A stretch of 61,834 nt of DNA from a virus (IMGVR_UViG_3300020061_000006:1-61834), one strand, 5' to 3'; counted from the first letter of the stretch, positions 14,035 through 23,446 are shown. A program made the numbers and translations. Notes: generated by a model not told the origin, from the letters alone.

Positions 14035-14576
14035 AGCGGAATCACCACAATTTCACGTTGCTCGAATTGGGCAGGCGTATAAGTGGGCTGACACCTATAT
14101 TTCATTGTGAAAGTGTTGTCGCCAGCGTTTAGCAATACTCCTCGACACGAACTAATCCGCTGAGGATTATTGCTCTTCACTCCTCCACTGGACGCCATCC
14201 AATTATCGCTAGCCCCTATTGATGTCGCCCCGCTTACCTCGAAACTTGCATATGCACCTTTACCGTCGGTCGTTGCCAGGTTCCGCATGCGAGCCGAGAC
14301 AAACACAACAGCCGCCAGGCAATTGACAGTTACCGAAGGGCCGGCGGTAGTCAGGTCTGCATAGCTAGTCGATATCGTCTGTCCGGAGTCATTGGCGACG
14401 GATGAAACGAACTTACGCTCAGCCAACTGATTAGTACCGCTGACCGTAAACCAGTTCCCCGGACCGCTAGCCTTCGCCGAAGCCATTTCAAGCAGATTAT
14501 CTCTGACGCTTTGGTTGTACTGAGCGGCAGTGAGAATGTCATTCGTGGCTACCGTGATCGGAGTGGACCAAGCCAT
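14031..14576 (-). CDS. tandem tail/fibre paralogue 2 of 7
   Basis: 181 residues: MAWSTPITVATN, QYNQSVRDNLLEM, ERKF, YADLTTAGPSVTV, VVFVSARM, ASFEVSGATSIGASDNW, LNAGDNTFTMKY, QREIVVIPL. It is the closest relative of copy 1 in the order of strands and shows where the extra domain of copy 1 is inserted. Confidence 0.75.
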   Translation of the reverse strand: MAWSTPITVATNDILTAAQYNQSVRDNLLEMASAKASGPGNWFTVSGTNQLAERKFVSSVANDSGQTISTSYADLTTAGPSVTVNCLAAVVFVSARMRNLATTDGKGAYASFEVSGATSIGASDNWMASSGGVKSNNPQRISSCRGVLLNAGDNTFTMKYRCQPTYTPAQFEQREIVVIPL

Positions 14577-14587
14577 CTAGACTCCTC

Positions 14588-15667
14588 TCATAGCGGCATC
14601 ACGATTATTTCCCTGCGCCTGAATGTTCCGGTAGCACCAGATACGCCAGCGGCGTACTTCATCGTGAATACATTCGACCCTGGAGTCAGCCCGGTAACCC
14701 TGCGGCAAACACTCCAACGATTGGCGTTCGCTGCCGTCATGCCAGACGAGTAGATCGACCAGGAATCGTCGGCTGCTATCGTGGAGGCGCCTGAGACGGC
14801 AAAGCTCGCTTTCGCGTATCCACCCGACACGCCTGGCTTGGAATAGGTCACACGCAATTGTGGTTGATTAGCTTGCCCGCTGCCGGCGAAGTAGCAATAA
14901 TACGAAGTGCTGTTACTTGGTGCCTTGCCCAGAGCTACGCCCTTTGCCGTGCCGTCCCTAAATGCATTTCCTATGGAGTTGCTAACTGTGACCCATTTAG
15001 ATTGGCCATTATCGAAGTGCGTACTAGAAATGCCCGGGGTGACACTTGAATATAGCTTGCTCCCGGAAAGACTGGTATTGGTATGGGTTCCTATGTAGAC
15101 ATTTCCTCCGCCATAAGAAAAGAAGTGGAGGTTACCTAGGAAAAGCTCAGTCTTAGAGATCGTCGCGCCGGCCAGGTCTGATGCGATGGTAGTTGTATTA
15201 AACGTACACATCGAAAACTGATTGCCATTGGTAGAATCAAAAAAGCCTTGGAACATGTGCCCACTATCGAAGCCGGACCTATTCGTCCCATCAGATTCAT
15301 AGCTTGCCGAACCGGTAGTCGCATACGTGCCAACCGCGCTGATGTCTGGCACACCTGGTCCGGTATCGCTTTGCAGCTCGCAGCCAATCCAAACGATCGC
15401 CTCAGAACCGGTCGTTGCAGTGACCGCAGGGCCGGCGGTAGTTAGGTCTCCATACGCGGCATTGGAGCGAGTCTCCGCCGTGGTAACGACAGCGCTGCCT
15501 AGAACGCGCTCGGCTATCGCGTTGGCCGCAGTGCTCATGAAGTAGCCGCCGGCCGTAGCCGCCTTGCCTGACATCGTTTCGAGCATGTTGTCCCGCACGT
15601 GAGAGTTCCACTGTGCGGACGTCCACACGGCGCGTTCAGCGGCCGTCATAGGGGCAGTCCAGGCCAT
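14588..15667 (-). CDS. tandem tail/fibre paralogue 1 of 7, with nested extra domain
   Basis: 359 residues from ATG 15667 (GGGGGG ribosome site). The longer upstream frame would run through the neighbouring gene and is not used. The first about 90 residues and the last about 85 are the family domain (AWTAPMTA, WNSHVRDNMLET ... ASFAVSGASTIAADDSW, FTMKYAAG, RREIIVMPL). Between them, after the VWIGCELQ strand, lies an insert of about 170 residues resembling the DNRLRE beta-sandwich: ISKTELFLGNLHF, a KWVTVSNSIGNAF strand, GKGVALG-like turns, a final QLRVTYS strand. A nested domain of this kind is a likely receptor-binding module. Confidence 0.75.
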   Translation of the reverse strand: MAWTAPMTAAERAVWTSAQWNSHVRDNMLETMSGKAATAGGYFMSTAANAIAERVLGSAVVTTAETRSNAAYGDLTTAGPAVTATTGSEAIVWIGCELQSDTGPGVPDISAVGTYATTGSASYESDGTNRSGFDSGHMFQGFFDSTNGNQFSMCTFNTTTIASDLAGATISKTELFLGNLHFFSYGGGNVYIGTHTNTSLSGSKLYSSVTPGISSTHFDNGQSKWVTVSNSIGNAFRDGTAKGVALGKAPSNSTSYYCYFAGSGQANQPQLRVTYSKPGVSGGYAKASFAVSGASTIAADDSWSIYSSGMTAANANRWSVCRRVTGLTPGSNVFTMKYAAGVSGATGTFRRREIIVMPL

Positions 15668-15669
15668 GA

Positions 15670-15990
15670 CTAACCCCCCGTGTGTTCTGCCGTTTCGTCG
15701 CGCAACTGGGCTACCGTCTGGCCGTGCGGCACGTTCGCTCGGAGTGCGAGAACGTGGCCGGAGGGAAACCAATTGCGAGTCCTGGGCGCCACGCGCTCCT
15801 GTAGAACCTCCCAGATTTCATCTGCATTAGTAGGCCACTCGATAGAGCTGATTGTCTTGCACTCCGGGCAAGCAAAGGCGGTCTGTCCGGGATCCAGCTT
15901 TAGGGCACCGCCGCAATTTATAGGGCAATCCGCTACCCATCGATCCCAGTTGACATATGCGCGGGCCTGATTAGTGAGTAGTGTTGTCAT
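15670..15990 (-). CDS. zinc-ribbon protein in the tail operon
   Basis: 106 residues. DCPINCGGAL ... FACPECKTI gives two C-x3/2-C knuckles, a zinc ribbon, followed by EIWEVLQER and a polar tail. Similar proteins often accompany minor tail genes in Streptomyces phages. It is coupled to the upstream minor tail gene by ATGA. Confidence 0.75.
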   Translation of the reverse strand: MTTLLTNQARAYVNWDRWVADCPINCGGALKLDPGQTAFACPECKTISSIEWPTNADEIWEVLQERVAPRTRNWFPSGHVLALRANVPHGQTVAQLRDETAEHTGG

Positions 15991-18023
15991 GTCCCTAGAA
16001 GCCCTTCATCTAGGTTTGATACGTCCAGTACAAAGACGCTTGCGGCATCGTCCAGGCCATCTAGACCGAAAAGCCCCACGTCGAATCCTGCGGAAGAATC
16101 ATCGAATGTGAATGCTGGCGACACTTGCTCACGCACCTGTTCACATGAAATTACTATGGTGTGATTCTTTCCAACATCTATGACCGAGTGCTCGATCTTC
16201 TCAATAAAGAAATCGTGATCGGTGAATGTTTCAGCCTCTACCAGGTGCACGCGATCCGATATATCTCGGGTAAGAATTTCGTTCAGGCGAACATCGTTCT
16301 TGTTGTTTATCGTAATGGTAATTACCGGTAGACGCTGTGCGCGCTGGCCAAGTAGGATCGCCGCAACTGCATATGCGTCATTAAGATTCGCCCAGGGCAT
16401 ATCACCGTCATACGGCACAGGTCCGTTATTGTCAGCGACCGAATTAGCATCCTGAACAAAGACGCGATACGTACGGGCCGCAGTGATGGGCTTAGCGCGC
16501 ATGGTGAATCCATTGACGGCAGACTGAGTAATTGCTGTGATAGTTACATCTACGCTGGCACCCGAAAGTCGAGAGAGCGCGAAGTTCACCGAACCGTACT
16601 GGAGTACATAGTCTGTCGTCTCTTCAGGAATAACGGCATCAATGAATGGGCTATCAGCCTGGATAGTCAGAACCCTGGACTCGCCCGCATTCAGGACTAT
16701 TACGTCTGTGCTCGTGAACACTACGCCTATGTCTCCGGCTGCCCTTTGGTCGATATTCACATCAACCGTGTTGACAATGTCCTTCCAGCCAATGTCATAG
16801 GTCATTGGTGCCGAGAATTGCGGTTCAGGTCCGGAGTCTACGTATGTCGCCTGGACTTCTATCGAACTAGGCTGAAGAATCCTATGGTGCCTGTCTCGGA
16901 ATACAAAGTTATTCGAACTGCTGACATATGCGATTGATGGCGGACCCTCGGACTGGAGAATGCCGTTGAGAGCATCCATTCCAGTTTGACTATCTGCATA
17001 CCAGAACTGCATAATCGTGGCCCCGGGGTCTATGTCCCGTTTATCGGCCGGCCATCCTATGGCGTCTAGGATTTTGTGTATTCCATCGCCAGTACGCAAG
17101 GCTTCGAATACCTCAGTTGATACGTTCGCATTGAACTTCGATAGCATATCCAGGCAAGTGAACTGGACGGATCGATTACTCCTATCCGGAACAATAGTAT
17201 AATCGTCTAGGTATCCATTGAACAGGACGTGACTCATGCCATCATACGAAGCCTTGACGACGATTGATTTTCCGGAACCCAAAAATCCCGCGATTACCGA
17301 CCCTGGGTTATTGGGTGAGTAATCGCGGGATATATTGCTTAGCTCTATTTCCATCTGCCCCGGCGACACGGCAGAAAGGCTTCTGATTTGATCGCGGCCG
17401 TATCCGATACTTAGTGGCGTTCGGACGCCAAGAGTCTTGAGTGTGACATCCTCGCCCGGACCTACGATCATTATCTCATCGGCATATGTGATCTCTCCGC
17501 CGGCCGTGTTCGTGTTTGGCGCTATTCGAATATCTTCAGTGTCGCTCGCCGCAATAAAGTCAACGGTGAGTTCCTGCCATTCATCCGTCAGCGTGCTGGC
17601 GGACGATTGAGCTATTCCATCAACGGCGATTACGACATGCTGCCCACCGGTGGACGGGACATATACCCATGCGCTCATGGTATAGAGTCGGCCGGGTATG
17701 AGCTTAGGGAAGTTCAGAAACGCATAAGGGGATTGCGTATCACCGCCACCGCCACCACCAAATCTGCCTTGGTCAAATCCGCGACCCGATACACCGAATT
17801 TAACCTCTACTCCGGTGTCTCCACTGCCGCTAGGAGTGAAGGCAGTCCAGGTGACGCGAAGAGACTGCACTCCGATGTGAGATACGGTTGAGGAAAGGTC
17901 AAGGGCCGGCTCAAGCGTGCCAGCCGGCCCCCAACCGTCAAAGCTTCCCTCAAAAGAGCCAGCAAATAGGCCACCGTCGTTATCCCAGTCAATGAGTATC
18001 TGATACGCGGCCGTTGCTGTCAC
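15987..18023 (-). CDS. minor tail protein with carbohydrate-binding-like N-terminus
   Basis: 678 residues from GTG 18023 with GGTAGGGG upstream. Residues 18-180 form a beta-sandwich resembling CBM4/9-type modules (GSFEGSFDGW, QSLRVTW, YTMSAWVYVP, WQELTVDF). The rest resembles siphovirus tail-tip/baseplate proteins (LSAVSPGQMEIELSN, FNGYLDDYTIVPD, SVQFTCLDMLSKF). It lies directly after the tape measure and before the fibre paralogues, so it is probably the tail hub or a large tip component. Confidence 0.85.
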   Translation of the reverse strand: MTATAAYQILIDWDNDGGLFAGSFEGSFDGWGPAGTLEPALDLSSTVSHIGVQSLRVTWTAFTPSGSGDTGVEVKFGVSGRGFDQGRFGGGGGGDTQSPYAFLNFPKLIPGRLYTMSAWVYVPSTGGQHVVIAVDGIAQSSASTLTDEWQELTVDFIAASDTEDIRIAPNTNTAGGEITYADEIMIVGPGEDVTLKTLGVRTPLSIGYGRDQIRSLSAVSPGQMEIELSNISRDYSPNNPGSVIAGFLGSGKSIVVKASYDGMSHVLFNGYLDDYTIVPDRSNRSVQFTCLDMLSKFNANVSTEVFEALRTGDGIHKILDAIGWPADKRDIDPGATIMQFWYADSQTGMDALNGILQSEGPPSIAYVSSSNNFVFRDRHHRILQPSSIEVQATYVDSGPEPQFSAPMTYDIGWKDIVNTVDVNIDQRAAGDIGVVFTSTDVIVLNAGESRVLTIQADSPFIDAVIPEETTDYVLQYGSVNFALSRLSGASVDVTITAITQSAVNGFTMRAKPITAARTYRVFVQDANSVADNNGPVPYDGDMPWANLNDAYAVAAILLGQRAQRLPVITITINNKNDVRLNEILTRDISDRVHLVEAETFTDHDFFIEKIEHSVIDVGKNHTIVISCEQVREQVSPAFTFDDSSAGFDVGLFGLDGLDDAASVFVLDVSNLDEGLLGT

Positions 18024-21000
18024 TTAGCCCCTACCCTTCCTTTTTATGTTCCTATTGGCGGCAACAACCATATCCTCGAAGTCTTTCTTGCTGGATATGA
18101 TCGCCCCACGAAGATCGTAGTAGTTGTCTCCACCACCACCGCCGATATCGTGATTGGCTATAATGCGCTCACCGCCGCGCATCTTCATCAACTCAGGGCC
18201 GCGCTCTCCAACCCACGCGTAGCCTGCCGATGCACCAGGCGTGCCATTGGCATACCAGTTATGAGCCTTCTCATGGTCCCACGCTTCAGCGGGCGTTCCG
18301 TAGCGACTGCGAATATAATCAAGACCCCAAAGAATCTGAGTCTTGTAATTAGTTCGCCAGTCCTTACCAGCCGATGCCATTTTCGATGCAGGCAAACTTT
18401 GCGGAATCCCGTAAGCCCCCGAAGTGGGGTTAGTAGCCGTGTAGCTCCAACCGCTCTCCTGATTCCACAACGATTTCAGTGGACCGAATTCCTTCGATCC
18501 CCAGTTGTAGTTTCCGAGAATCCCCTTAGCGAACGACTGAGCCTTTCCAGCGGCCTTTGCGTCGTAGCCTCTATTACTTGGGCCACCATCAGACGTGATG
18601 ATTTTTCCCAAATCATCAAGGGGTATCTTGCCCGTAGTGTCAGCAATTGTCGTTCCGACGTTGTGGATAAATGATCCCACGTGCTTAAAGCCGACCTTTA
18701 GACCCTTTAGGAGACCCTGCATAAGGGCGACGCCAGCGGGATGCAGGAGTCTGCGGTCTAGCTCAATGGGTCCCTTGTGCTTCTTAATCCATTTGGCTAC
18801 TCCGGAAACCCACTTCTGGACATCGGACCAAGGGGCTTTCAATCCGTCGAAGAACCCATTGATAACGTCCGAACCCTTGCTCTTAATCCAAGTACCGGCA
18901 CTCTTGAATACTGCCGTGGTCGGATTCTTTACATGCTTTCCGATCCACGTACTAAGGCCGCTCGCTACGTTTGCAATTCCGCTTGTCAGTCCGTTGACTA
19001 TAGAACGGCCCTTCGAGTAGAGCCAACTGCCAGCCGAAGAGAAGGCGTTCTTAATGGGGATGACGACATGCTTAGAAAGCCACTTGCCAACGCCGGCAAT
19101 GGCATTGAGAATGCCGTTTAGCATGCCGGAGATAATGAACACACCACGCGTGAACATAACCTTCGATGGGGAATGCATTTCAAACAGGCTGTCAATGCTA
19201 TCCATGAACGGCTTAAAGATGTGCTTGTCTATCCACTTGCCGATACCGGTAAACAGAGAGACTATGCCGTTCAATATGCCTTCGGAGAGGCTGCGGCCTG
19301 CCGTCGCCATAAGGATTACGGCAGCAGGGAAAACCCCAAGAATATCCTTGAAGAATTTTCCTACAGCTATTATGGCTTTAGCTGATCCGCCACCCATGGC
19401 CCTTCCTACGCCTTCAATAGCGTAAAGAGCCTTGAGGTATATAGTCGCGCCCCAGCCATCTATATTCTTCAAGACGGTACCAATAAATCTGCCGAGCGCT
19501 CCCTTTGCCCCTGGTATTTCCTTTTCGAAGCCGTCAACAAAAGCCTTCTTCAGGGGCTTCCAGATGACATCAAATGCCTTAGCAAAAGGCTTACCTATAT
19601 CGCCTATGCTCTTTAGCAGGGGGGCAATAACCTTCAGAATCGGAATGTGCTCAAATACCTTGGCGAGCGGCCCTGCTATCTTACCAATTCCCACCAGGGA
19701 GAGAACGCCTATGATCGCGTCAAGCCAGTGCTTTTTCCAGAAAGATGCGCTAAATAGGTCAGTGCCCAGACTTGCCAGGAAGCCGAGTGCGAATCCTATT
19801 GCGTTACCACCGATTGACTTGCCGACATTGACCCAATCGACTTTCTTTGCAACATCGGTGATCATCTTTCCGAGGTCGGCTATACCAGACATCGCAAACA
19901 TGAAGGCAACGCCCAGGATATGCCCCAACACCTTGCCGACAGTTTTTGCGTCCAGGCCTGAAATGGCGTCCGTAATCGTCTTAGAGAGCTGATTCTTTAC
20001 AGACGGTCCCTTGGCGTTCGTCAGCTTCTTAGCCTGAGTGAGGCTGAGGTTTTCACCAGTCTGCATAATGCCGCCGGGATTCGCCTTGCCGGCAGACGCA
20101 AGAGCCTTCGCCCCCGAACCTTCGCCAGACTTGAACGTCTTTATCGGATTGAGCGTCTTAGTTATCGCCTCAGCTTGAGCCTTTGTTGTGCCAGGCTGAA
20201 TAGTCGGACGAACCGGATAGGTCGGAAGGTGGTAAGACTGGTACTTAGTCGTCTTCTTAGTAGTCGGCGAAAGCTTATCGATCAGCTTATCTACGCCAGT
20301 CGATTTCAAAGCATTGGACAGAAGATCCTCTACTTGACCTATCTTCGATTTGATAGTGTCAACGGGGATCATGTCACCTATGGCGTCCTTGAACTTTCCA
20401 GCCGCCGGCAAGCCGACCTGAACAATCCACTCCGCAAACGAAGTGACCGGAGGAAGGAGCTTGTTGCCAAGCTCAATCGACATAGTCTCTACTGCCGACT
20501 TCAGCAGATTGAATTGAGCCTGAGCGGTTTTCCTCTGGGCTGCAACAGCCGGCCCGTACTTGCCCATGCTCGCATTAACCTGATTCTGCTTCTTCTGCAA
20601 AACGTCGTAGTTGTTAACTAGCGACATAATTGCGGAAGAAGACTTGCCTCCACCGAACGCCATAGACAGCAACTGAGCTTGCTTGGTAGCGCTCAGGCCG
20701 GCGGCATCCATCTTGCTCTTAAGCAGGCCCACGGCGCCCACCAGGCCGCGCGGAGAACGCATCTCATTCGCAAGCTCTGTACCGGTAAGGCCAATCGTTT
20801 TCAGGACCTTAGAAGCAGCCTTAGAAGGAGCGCCCAGGAGTGAAATGGTCATACGGAGTCTGGTTGCAGCACTCGCTGCACCGACGCCTTCATCCGTGAA
20901 CACGGCCAGTGCTGCGCCGACGGATGAGAATGTTAGACCGAACGTTTTTGCAGTCGGGAGAATACCGGTTCCCAATGCGGAAACCATATCTTCCATCGTC

Positions 21001-21530
21001 ATATTACCGGCACCGATAATTGCGTTAACGGTAGCTGCCGATTGAGCGAAGGAGGTAGCTCCCTTAATTCCCGTACGCCATGCGCCGGCTAGAGCATTCG
21101 TTGTCGACTCAAGGTCGGCCCCACCAACGGCGGCTAGATCAGACGCCACCTTTAGGGATTTCATTGCATCGACGTTATCCATGCCGACGGATTTCAAGTG
21201 GTAAAGCGCTTCCGATAGCTTTTCTGGCCCCTGTTGTGTCGATGGAGCCAGAGCTAGGACTTGCTTGGATAGCGTCTTAACGTCGCCTGCCGTTGCGCCG
21301 GCCTGCGTCTGAATCTTCTTCATAGAAGACTCGAACTTTACGGCAGACCTAACGGACTCCGCCGCTATCAGTACGATAGGAACGGCGGCTTTCATGGCTA
21401 TTGAGCCGATGCTCTTCGCCATGCCGCCGACCTTGGAGCCGAGGGACGTAACGTCTTTCTGGGCATTCTTAATGCCCTTGTTGTTGTAGGTGCTGTATAT
21501 GGAAAAGCCTAGGGAAGTTACTGTACTCAT
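18024..21530 (-). CDS. tape measure protein with C-terminal lysozyme-like domain
   Basis: 1168 residues, the largest gene, as expected for a tape measure. Residues 60-340 carry the TP901-type tape-measure core (SVKFESSMKKIQTQAG, VALAPSTQ, LAAVGGADLESTTNAL, TDEGVGAASAATRLRMT). Long hydrophobic helical repeats occupy the centre, with repeated VGKWLSKHV-like segments between 750 and 900. Near 1020-1110 is a transglycosylase-like domain: LKSLWNQESGW with the probable catalytic Glu, then SGAYGIPQSLPASKM and WGLDYIRSRYG. This may open the peptidoglycan at infection. It ends in GERGPELMKMRGGERI, a common tape-measure tail. It overlaps the upstream gene by ATGA. Confidence 0.92.
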   Translation of the reverse strand: MSTVTSLGFSIYSTYNNKGIKNAQKDVTSLGSKVGGMAKSIGSIAMKAAVPIVLIAAESVRSAVKFESSMKKIQTQAGATAGDVKTLSKQVLALAPSTQQGPEKLSEALYHLKSVGMDNVDAMKSLKVASDLAAVGGADLESTTNALAGAWRTGIKGATSFAQSAATVNAIIGAGNMTMEDMVSALGTGILPTAKTFGLTFSSVGAALAVFTDEGVGAASAATRLRMTISLLGAPSKAASKVLKTIGLTGTELANEMRSPRGLVGAVGLLKSKMDAAGLSATKQAQLLSMAFGGGKSSSAIMSLVNNYDVLQKKQNQVNASMGKYGPAVAAQRKTAQAQFNLLKSAVETMSIELGNKLLPPVTSFAEWIVQVGLPAAGKFKDAIGDMIPVDTIKSKIGQVEDLLSNALKSTGVDKLIDKLSPTTKKTTKYQSYHLPTYPVRPTIQPGTTKAQAEAITKTLNPIKTFKSGEGSGAKALASAGKANPGGIMQTGENLSLTQAKKLTNAKGPSVKNQLSKTITDAISGLDAKTVGKVLGHILGVAFMFAMSGIADLGKMITDVAKKVDWVNVGKSIGGNAIGFALGFLASLGTDLFSASFWKKHWLDAIIGVLSLVGIGKIAGPLAKVFEHIPILKVIAPLLKSIGDIGKPFAKAFDVIWKPLKKAFVDGFEKEIPGAKGALGRFIGTVLKNIDGWGATIYLKALYAIEGVGRAMGGGSAKAIIAVGKFFKDILGVFPAAVILMATAGRSLSEGILNGIVSLFTGIGKWIDKHIFKPFMDSIDSLFEMHSPSKVMFTRGVFIISGMLNGILNAIAGVGKWLSKHVVIPIKNAFSSAGSWLYSKGRSIVNGLTSGIANVASGLSTWIGKHVKNPTTAVFKSAGTWIKSKGSDVINGFFDGLKAPWSDVQKWVSGVAKWIKKHKGPIELDRRLLHPAGVALMQGLLKGLKVGFKHVGSFIHNVGTTIADTTGKIPLDDLGKIITSDGGPSNRGYDAKAAGKAQSFAKGILGNYNWGSKEFGPLKSLWNQESGWSYTATNPTSGAYGIPQSLPASKMASAGKDWRTNYKTQILWGLDYIRSRYGTPAEAWDHEKAHNWYANGTPGASAGYAWVGERGPELMKMRGGERIIANHDIGGGGGDNYYDLRGAIISSKKDFEDMVVAANRNIKRKGRG

Positions 21531-22009
21531 ACCTTGTTCTTCCCGTTTTTGGCCACATACTTAGCAGCGTTCCGAAGAACTAGTTTCACTTCTGCAATGG
21601 CGAATGGCGCTTCCGATTTAACAGCGTTAAAGAACCAATCGCTCTTTTCCGGAATCTGACTAACCCAAATGTCGCTGTTGCCGAATACGGGGTGCCTGAA
21701 ACCCTTTGGCGAGTCAAAACCACGCGGGATGATTGCCTCAGACTTCTCCGGCATCCGCGTAACGATGCGAATGCGAGCGTTCTTTCCGGTCTTTACCTGA
21801 ACTCCCACACCACGTGCAACTGCGGCGCGGATTTTGTTCGCGTCAGTAGACCTGACCGGTAGCGATCTCGCGTTTGCTTTCGCTTTAGCGACAATAGGAG
21901 TTGCGGCGGCACGAATATCTTTTCTCAACTGAGCTGGAAGCTTTTTATCAATAGCGCGAAGAGCTTTCGCTATCTTCGCCACTTCACGCCCGGGTTTCAG
22001 ATCAGACAT
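21527..22009 (-). CDS. tail-associated protein between chaperones and tape measure
   Basis: 160 residues, basic. A helical N-terminus (ALRAIDKKLPAQLRKDIRAA) and a FRHPVFGN segment resemble HK97 gp10-like tail-completion proteins (PFKHPVFG...). Such genes more often lie with the head-tail connectors, so the place between the chaperones and tape measure is slightly unusual but is seen in actinophages. A structural or assembly role is likely. Confidence 0.7.
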   Translation of the reverse strand: MSDLKPGREVAKIAKALRAIDKKLPAQLRKDIRAAATPIVAKAKANARSLPVRSTDANKIRAAVARGVGVQVKTGKNARIRIVTRMPEKSEAIIPRGFDSPKGFRHPVFGNSDIWVSQIPEKSDWFFNAVKSEAPFAIAEVKLVLRNAAKYVAKNGKNKV

Positions 22010-22273
22010 TTAATCACCCCTAGCGGCTTGCCTCTTATATTCTGCGTGTAGCTCCCACGGGCGTATTACCGGAATGGGCTTCATGTCATCAGCTCCGCCA
22101 GATTTTGTGTTCATCTGTGCGTACGTATGAAGCATGGATTGAAGCAGTTCGTTTATTTCCGCGAACTGCTCACTAATCCACTGATCGTCAAGGCGGCCGG
22201 CAACATTCTCATATGCCTGCCATTCGGCTAGCTCAAGTGCCGTCATACGGCCGAGCATTTCCCGAACTGTCAT
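22010..22273 (-). CDS. tail assembly chaperone, T-part
   Basis: 87 residues when read alone (ATG 22273 with AGGTGGA upstream). It begins MTVREMLGRMTALELAEW, the usual signature of the downstream half of phage G/GT chaperones. The same frame is open upstream to the slippery site at 22327-22333, where it reads FRLAKSLGG before the ATG, also a family hallmark. Most of the product is therefore expected as the C-terminus of a G-T fusion that recruits tape measure and tail-tube subunits. Confidence 0.88.
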   Translation of the reverse strand: MTVREMLGRMTALELAEWQAYENVAGRLDDQWISEQFAEINELLQSMLHTYAQMNTKSGGADDMKPIPVIRPWELHAEYKRQAARGD

Positions 22274-22290
22274 TCCACCTAGAGACTTAG

Positions 22291-22710
22291 CTAGTCTGAA
22301 GTAGAACTGACGCTCGGGTCGCTGCCGAAACCCTCGGTCAGCTCCTCAACGTCCTTCTCCGACATGCCGTTCATCTCTCGCGCAATGTCGAACAAGCGCT
22401 CAAGGACGCCGGCGTTTTTCTGCCCCAGAAGAGTTACATCAATATCGGAAAAGACTCGCTTGTTGTTTTCGTCAACCATGCAAAGGGCAAGCAGACGCGC
22501 ACGGAAGTTCGTGAGATTCATTTTCTGCGTGCCGCTCTTGCCCTGCGTCACGGACTTGGCTTCGAAGTCATCTCGCTGAGTGCCAGTGAGGGAAAGAAGT
22601 CGGACCTCACCAGGTTCCGTGACTCCCTCTTCGTTCCACTCGGGAACGGGAACGTCTTTCCAGGTAAGGTCATTCGCCTTGAGAATCTGAGCCTTAGTAA
22701 AAAGCGCCAT
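22291..22710 (-). CDS. tail assembly chaperone, G-part
   Basis: 139 residues. VPVPEWNEEG, VRLLSLTGTQRDDFE, a central NFRARLLALCM strand/helix, FSDIDVTLLGQKNAGVLERLF match the first-half tail chaperones of actinophages. It stops 17 bases before the T-part ATG. Near its end, codons GAG-GGT-TTC contain the slippery heptamer GGGTTTC, so a minority of ribosomes should continue in the -1 frame. Confidence 0.9.
   Translation of the reverse strand: MALFTKAQILKANDLTWKDVPVPEWNEEGVTEPGEVRLLSLTGTQRDDFEAKSVTQGKSGTQKMNLTNFRARLLALCMVDENNKRVFSDIDVTLLGQKNAGVLERLFDIAREMNGMSEKDVEELTEGFGSDPSVSSTSD
22327..22333 (-). other. -1 ribosomal frameshift site GGGTTTC
   Basis: The minus strand reads G-GGT-TTC in the zero frame of the G-part, a canonical X-XXY-YYZ heptamer. 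A -1 slip continues RQRPERQFYFRLAKSLGG and enters the T-part frame with no stop, producing a fusion of about 230 residues spanning 22010-22710. Confidence 0.88.
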
Positions 22711-22809
22711 GATATTTTCCTATGCGGATTAGGGGAATGGCGAGGCAGTCCGCAAGGGAGACAGGCAATCCCCTGCCTCGCCATTCCGGTATATGGTGTG
22801 TGCCTGTTA

Positions 22810-23226
22810 TTAGGAGGTAGCGCGGTCGAACGTGTCGCGCTGAACCATAAAGGTGACTGAAACCTCGGAAAGGGTTCCGACATCACCGGTCAGCGGCTGG
22901 TAATCCAGTAGAATGCACGTTGCGCTGTATTCCGGGTTATCCGTACCGACTACGTCAGCGGTCGGTCGAATGTTCACATCGAACTCTGTCTCATTCTTCC
23001 AAAGAGGGTAAAGAGTCGCGTCTACCTCGGAAGCGGAAAAGTCCTGCTGAAGCTTCAGAACGATTGTGTTGTTCTGAAGGCCGGCAGCAGCCTCTCGGCC
23101 GTCTCCGCCGAAGTTAGTAATGTCGATGTTGTCTTTGGAAAGGTTTATTTCGGCGGACGAGCAATGATCCGAAAAATCCGCCGCGTTGATTGCTGTATAG
23201 CAATTCTTAAGAATGAGCCTAGACAT
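22810..23226 (-). CDS. major tail protein
   Basis: 138 residues from ATG 23226, which overlaps the upstream stop and has AGAAGG nine bases before it; the TTG at 23235 is less likely. The order of strands suits a small tail-tube subunit: ITNFGGDGREAAAGL, VLKLQQDFS, LYPLWKNE, a NPEYSATCILLDYQPL strand pair, LSEVSVTF. It is immediately upstream of the chaperones, the standard place for the tube protein. Confidence 0.85.
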   Translation of the reverse strand: MSRLILKNCYTAINAADFSDHCSSAEINLSKDNIDITNFGGDGREAAAGLQNNTIVLKLQQDFSASEVDATLYPLWKNETEFDVNIRPTADVVGTDNPEYSATCILLDYQPLTGDVGTLSEVSVTFMVQRDTFDRATS

Positions 23227-23446
23227 TGTCGGCAACCTTCTTTACTGCGGGCTTGGCCGCTGGCTTATCCGGAACTACCGGCTTGATATGGCCGGCCTCT
23301 ATCAGCGCCTCAATGGCTTCGCGCCCCATGCGCAATGCGACCTGTTCGCCGCGCTTAACTCCGTTGATTGCATGCCGCCCTATTACCTCGAAGACACCCT
23401 CAGCGGCACCTTCCGAAGGCAAGCGGTGCGCCTCTACCGCCCGCAT
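23219..23446 (-). CDS. small head-tail region protein
   Basis: 75 residues; helical N-terminus (EGVFEVIGRHAINGVKRGEQVAL) and an Ala/Lys/Pro-rich tail. It overlaps the upstream stop (TGATG) and the downstream start. It sits among connector genes; no domain recognised. Confidence 0.7.
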   Translation of the reverse strand: MRAVEAHRLPSEGAAEGVFEVIGRHAINGVKRGEQVALRMGREAIEALIEAGHIKPVVPDKPAAKPAVKKVADNV

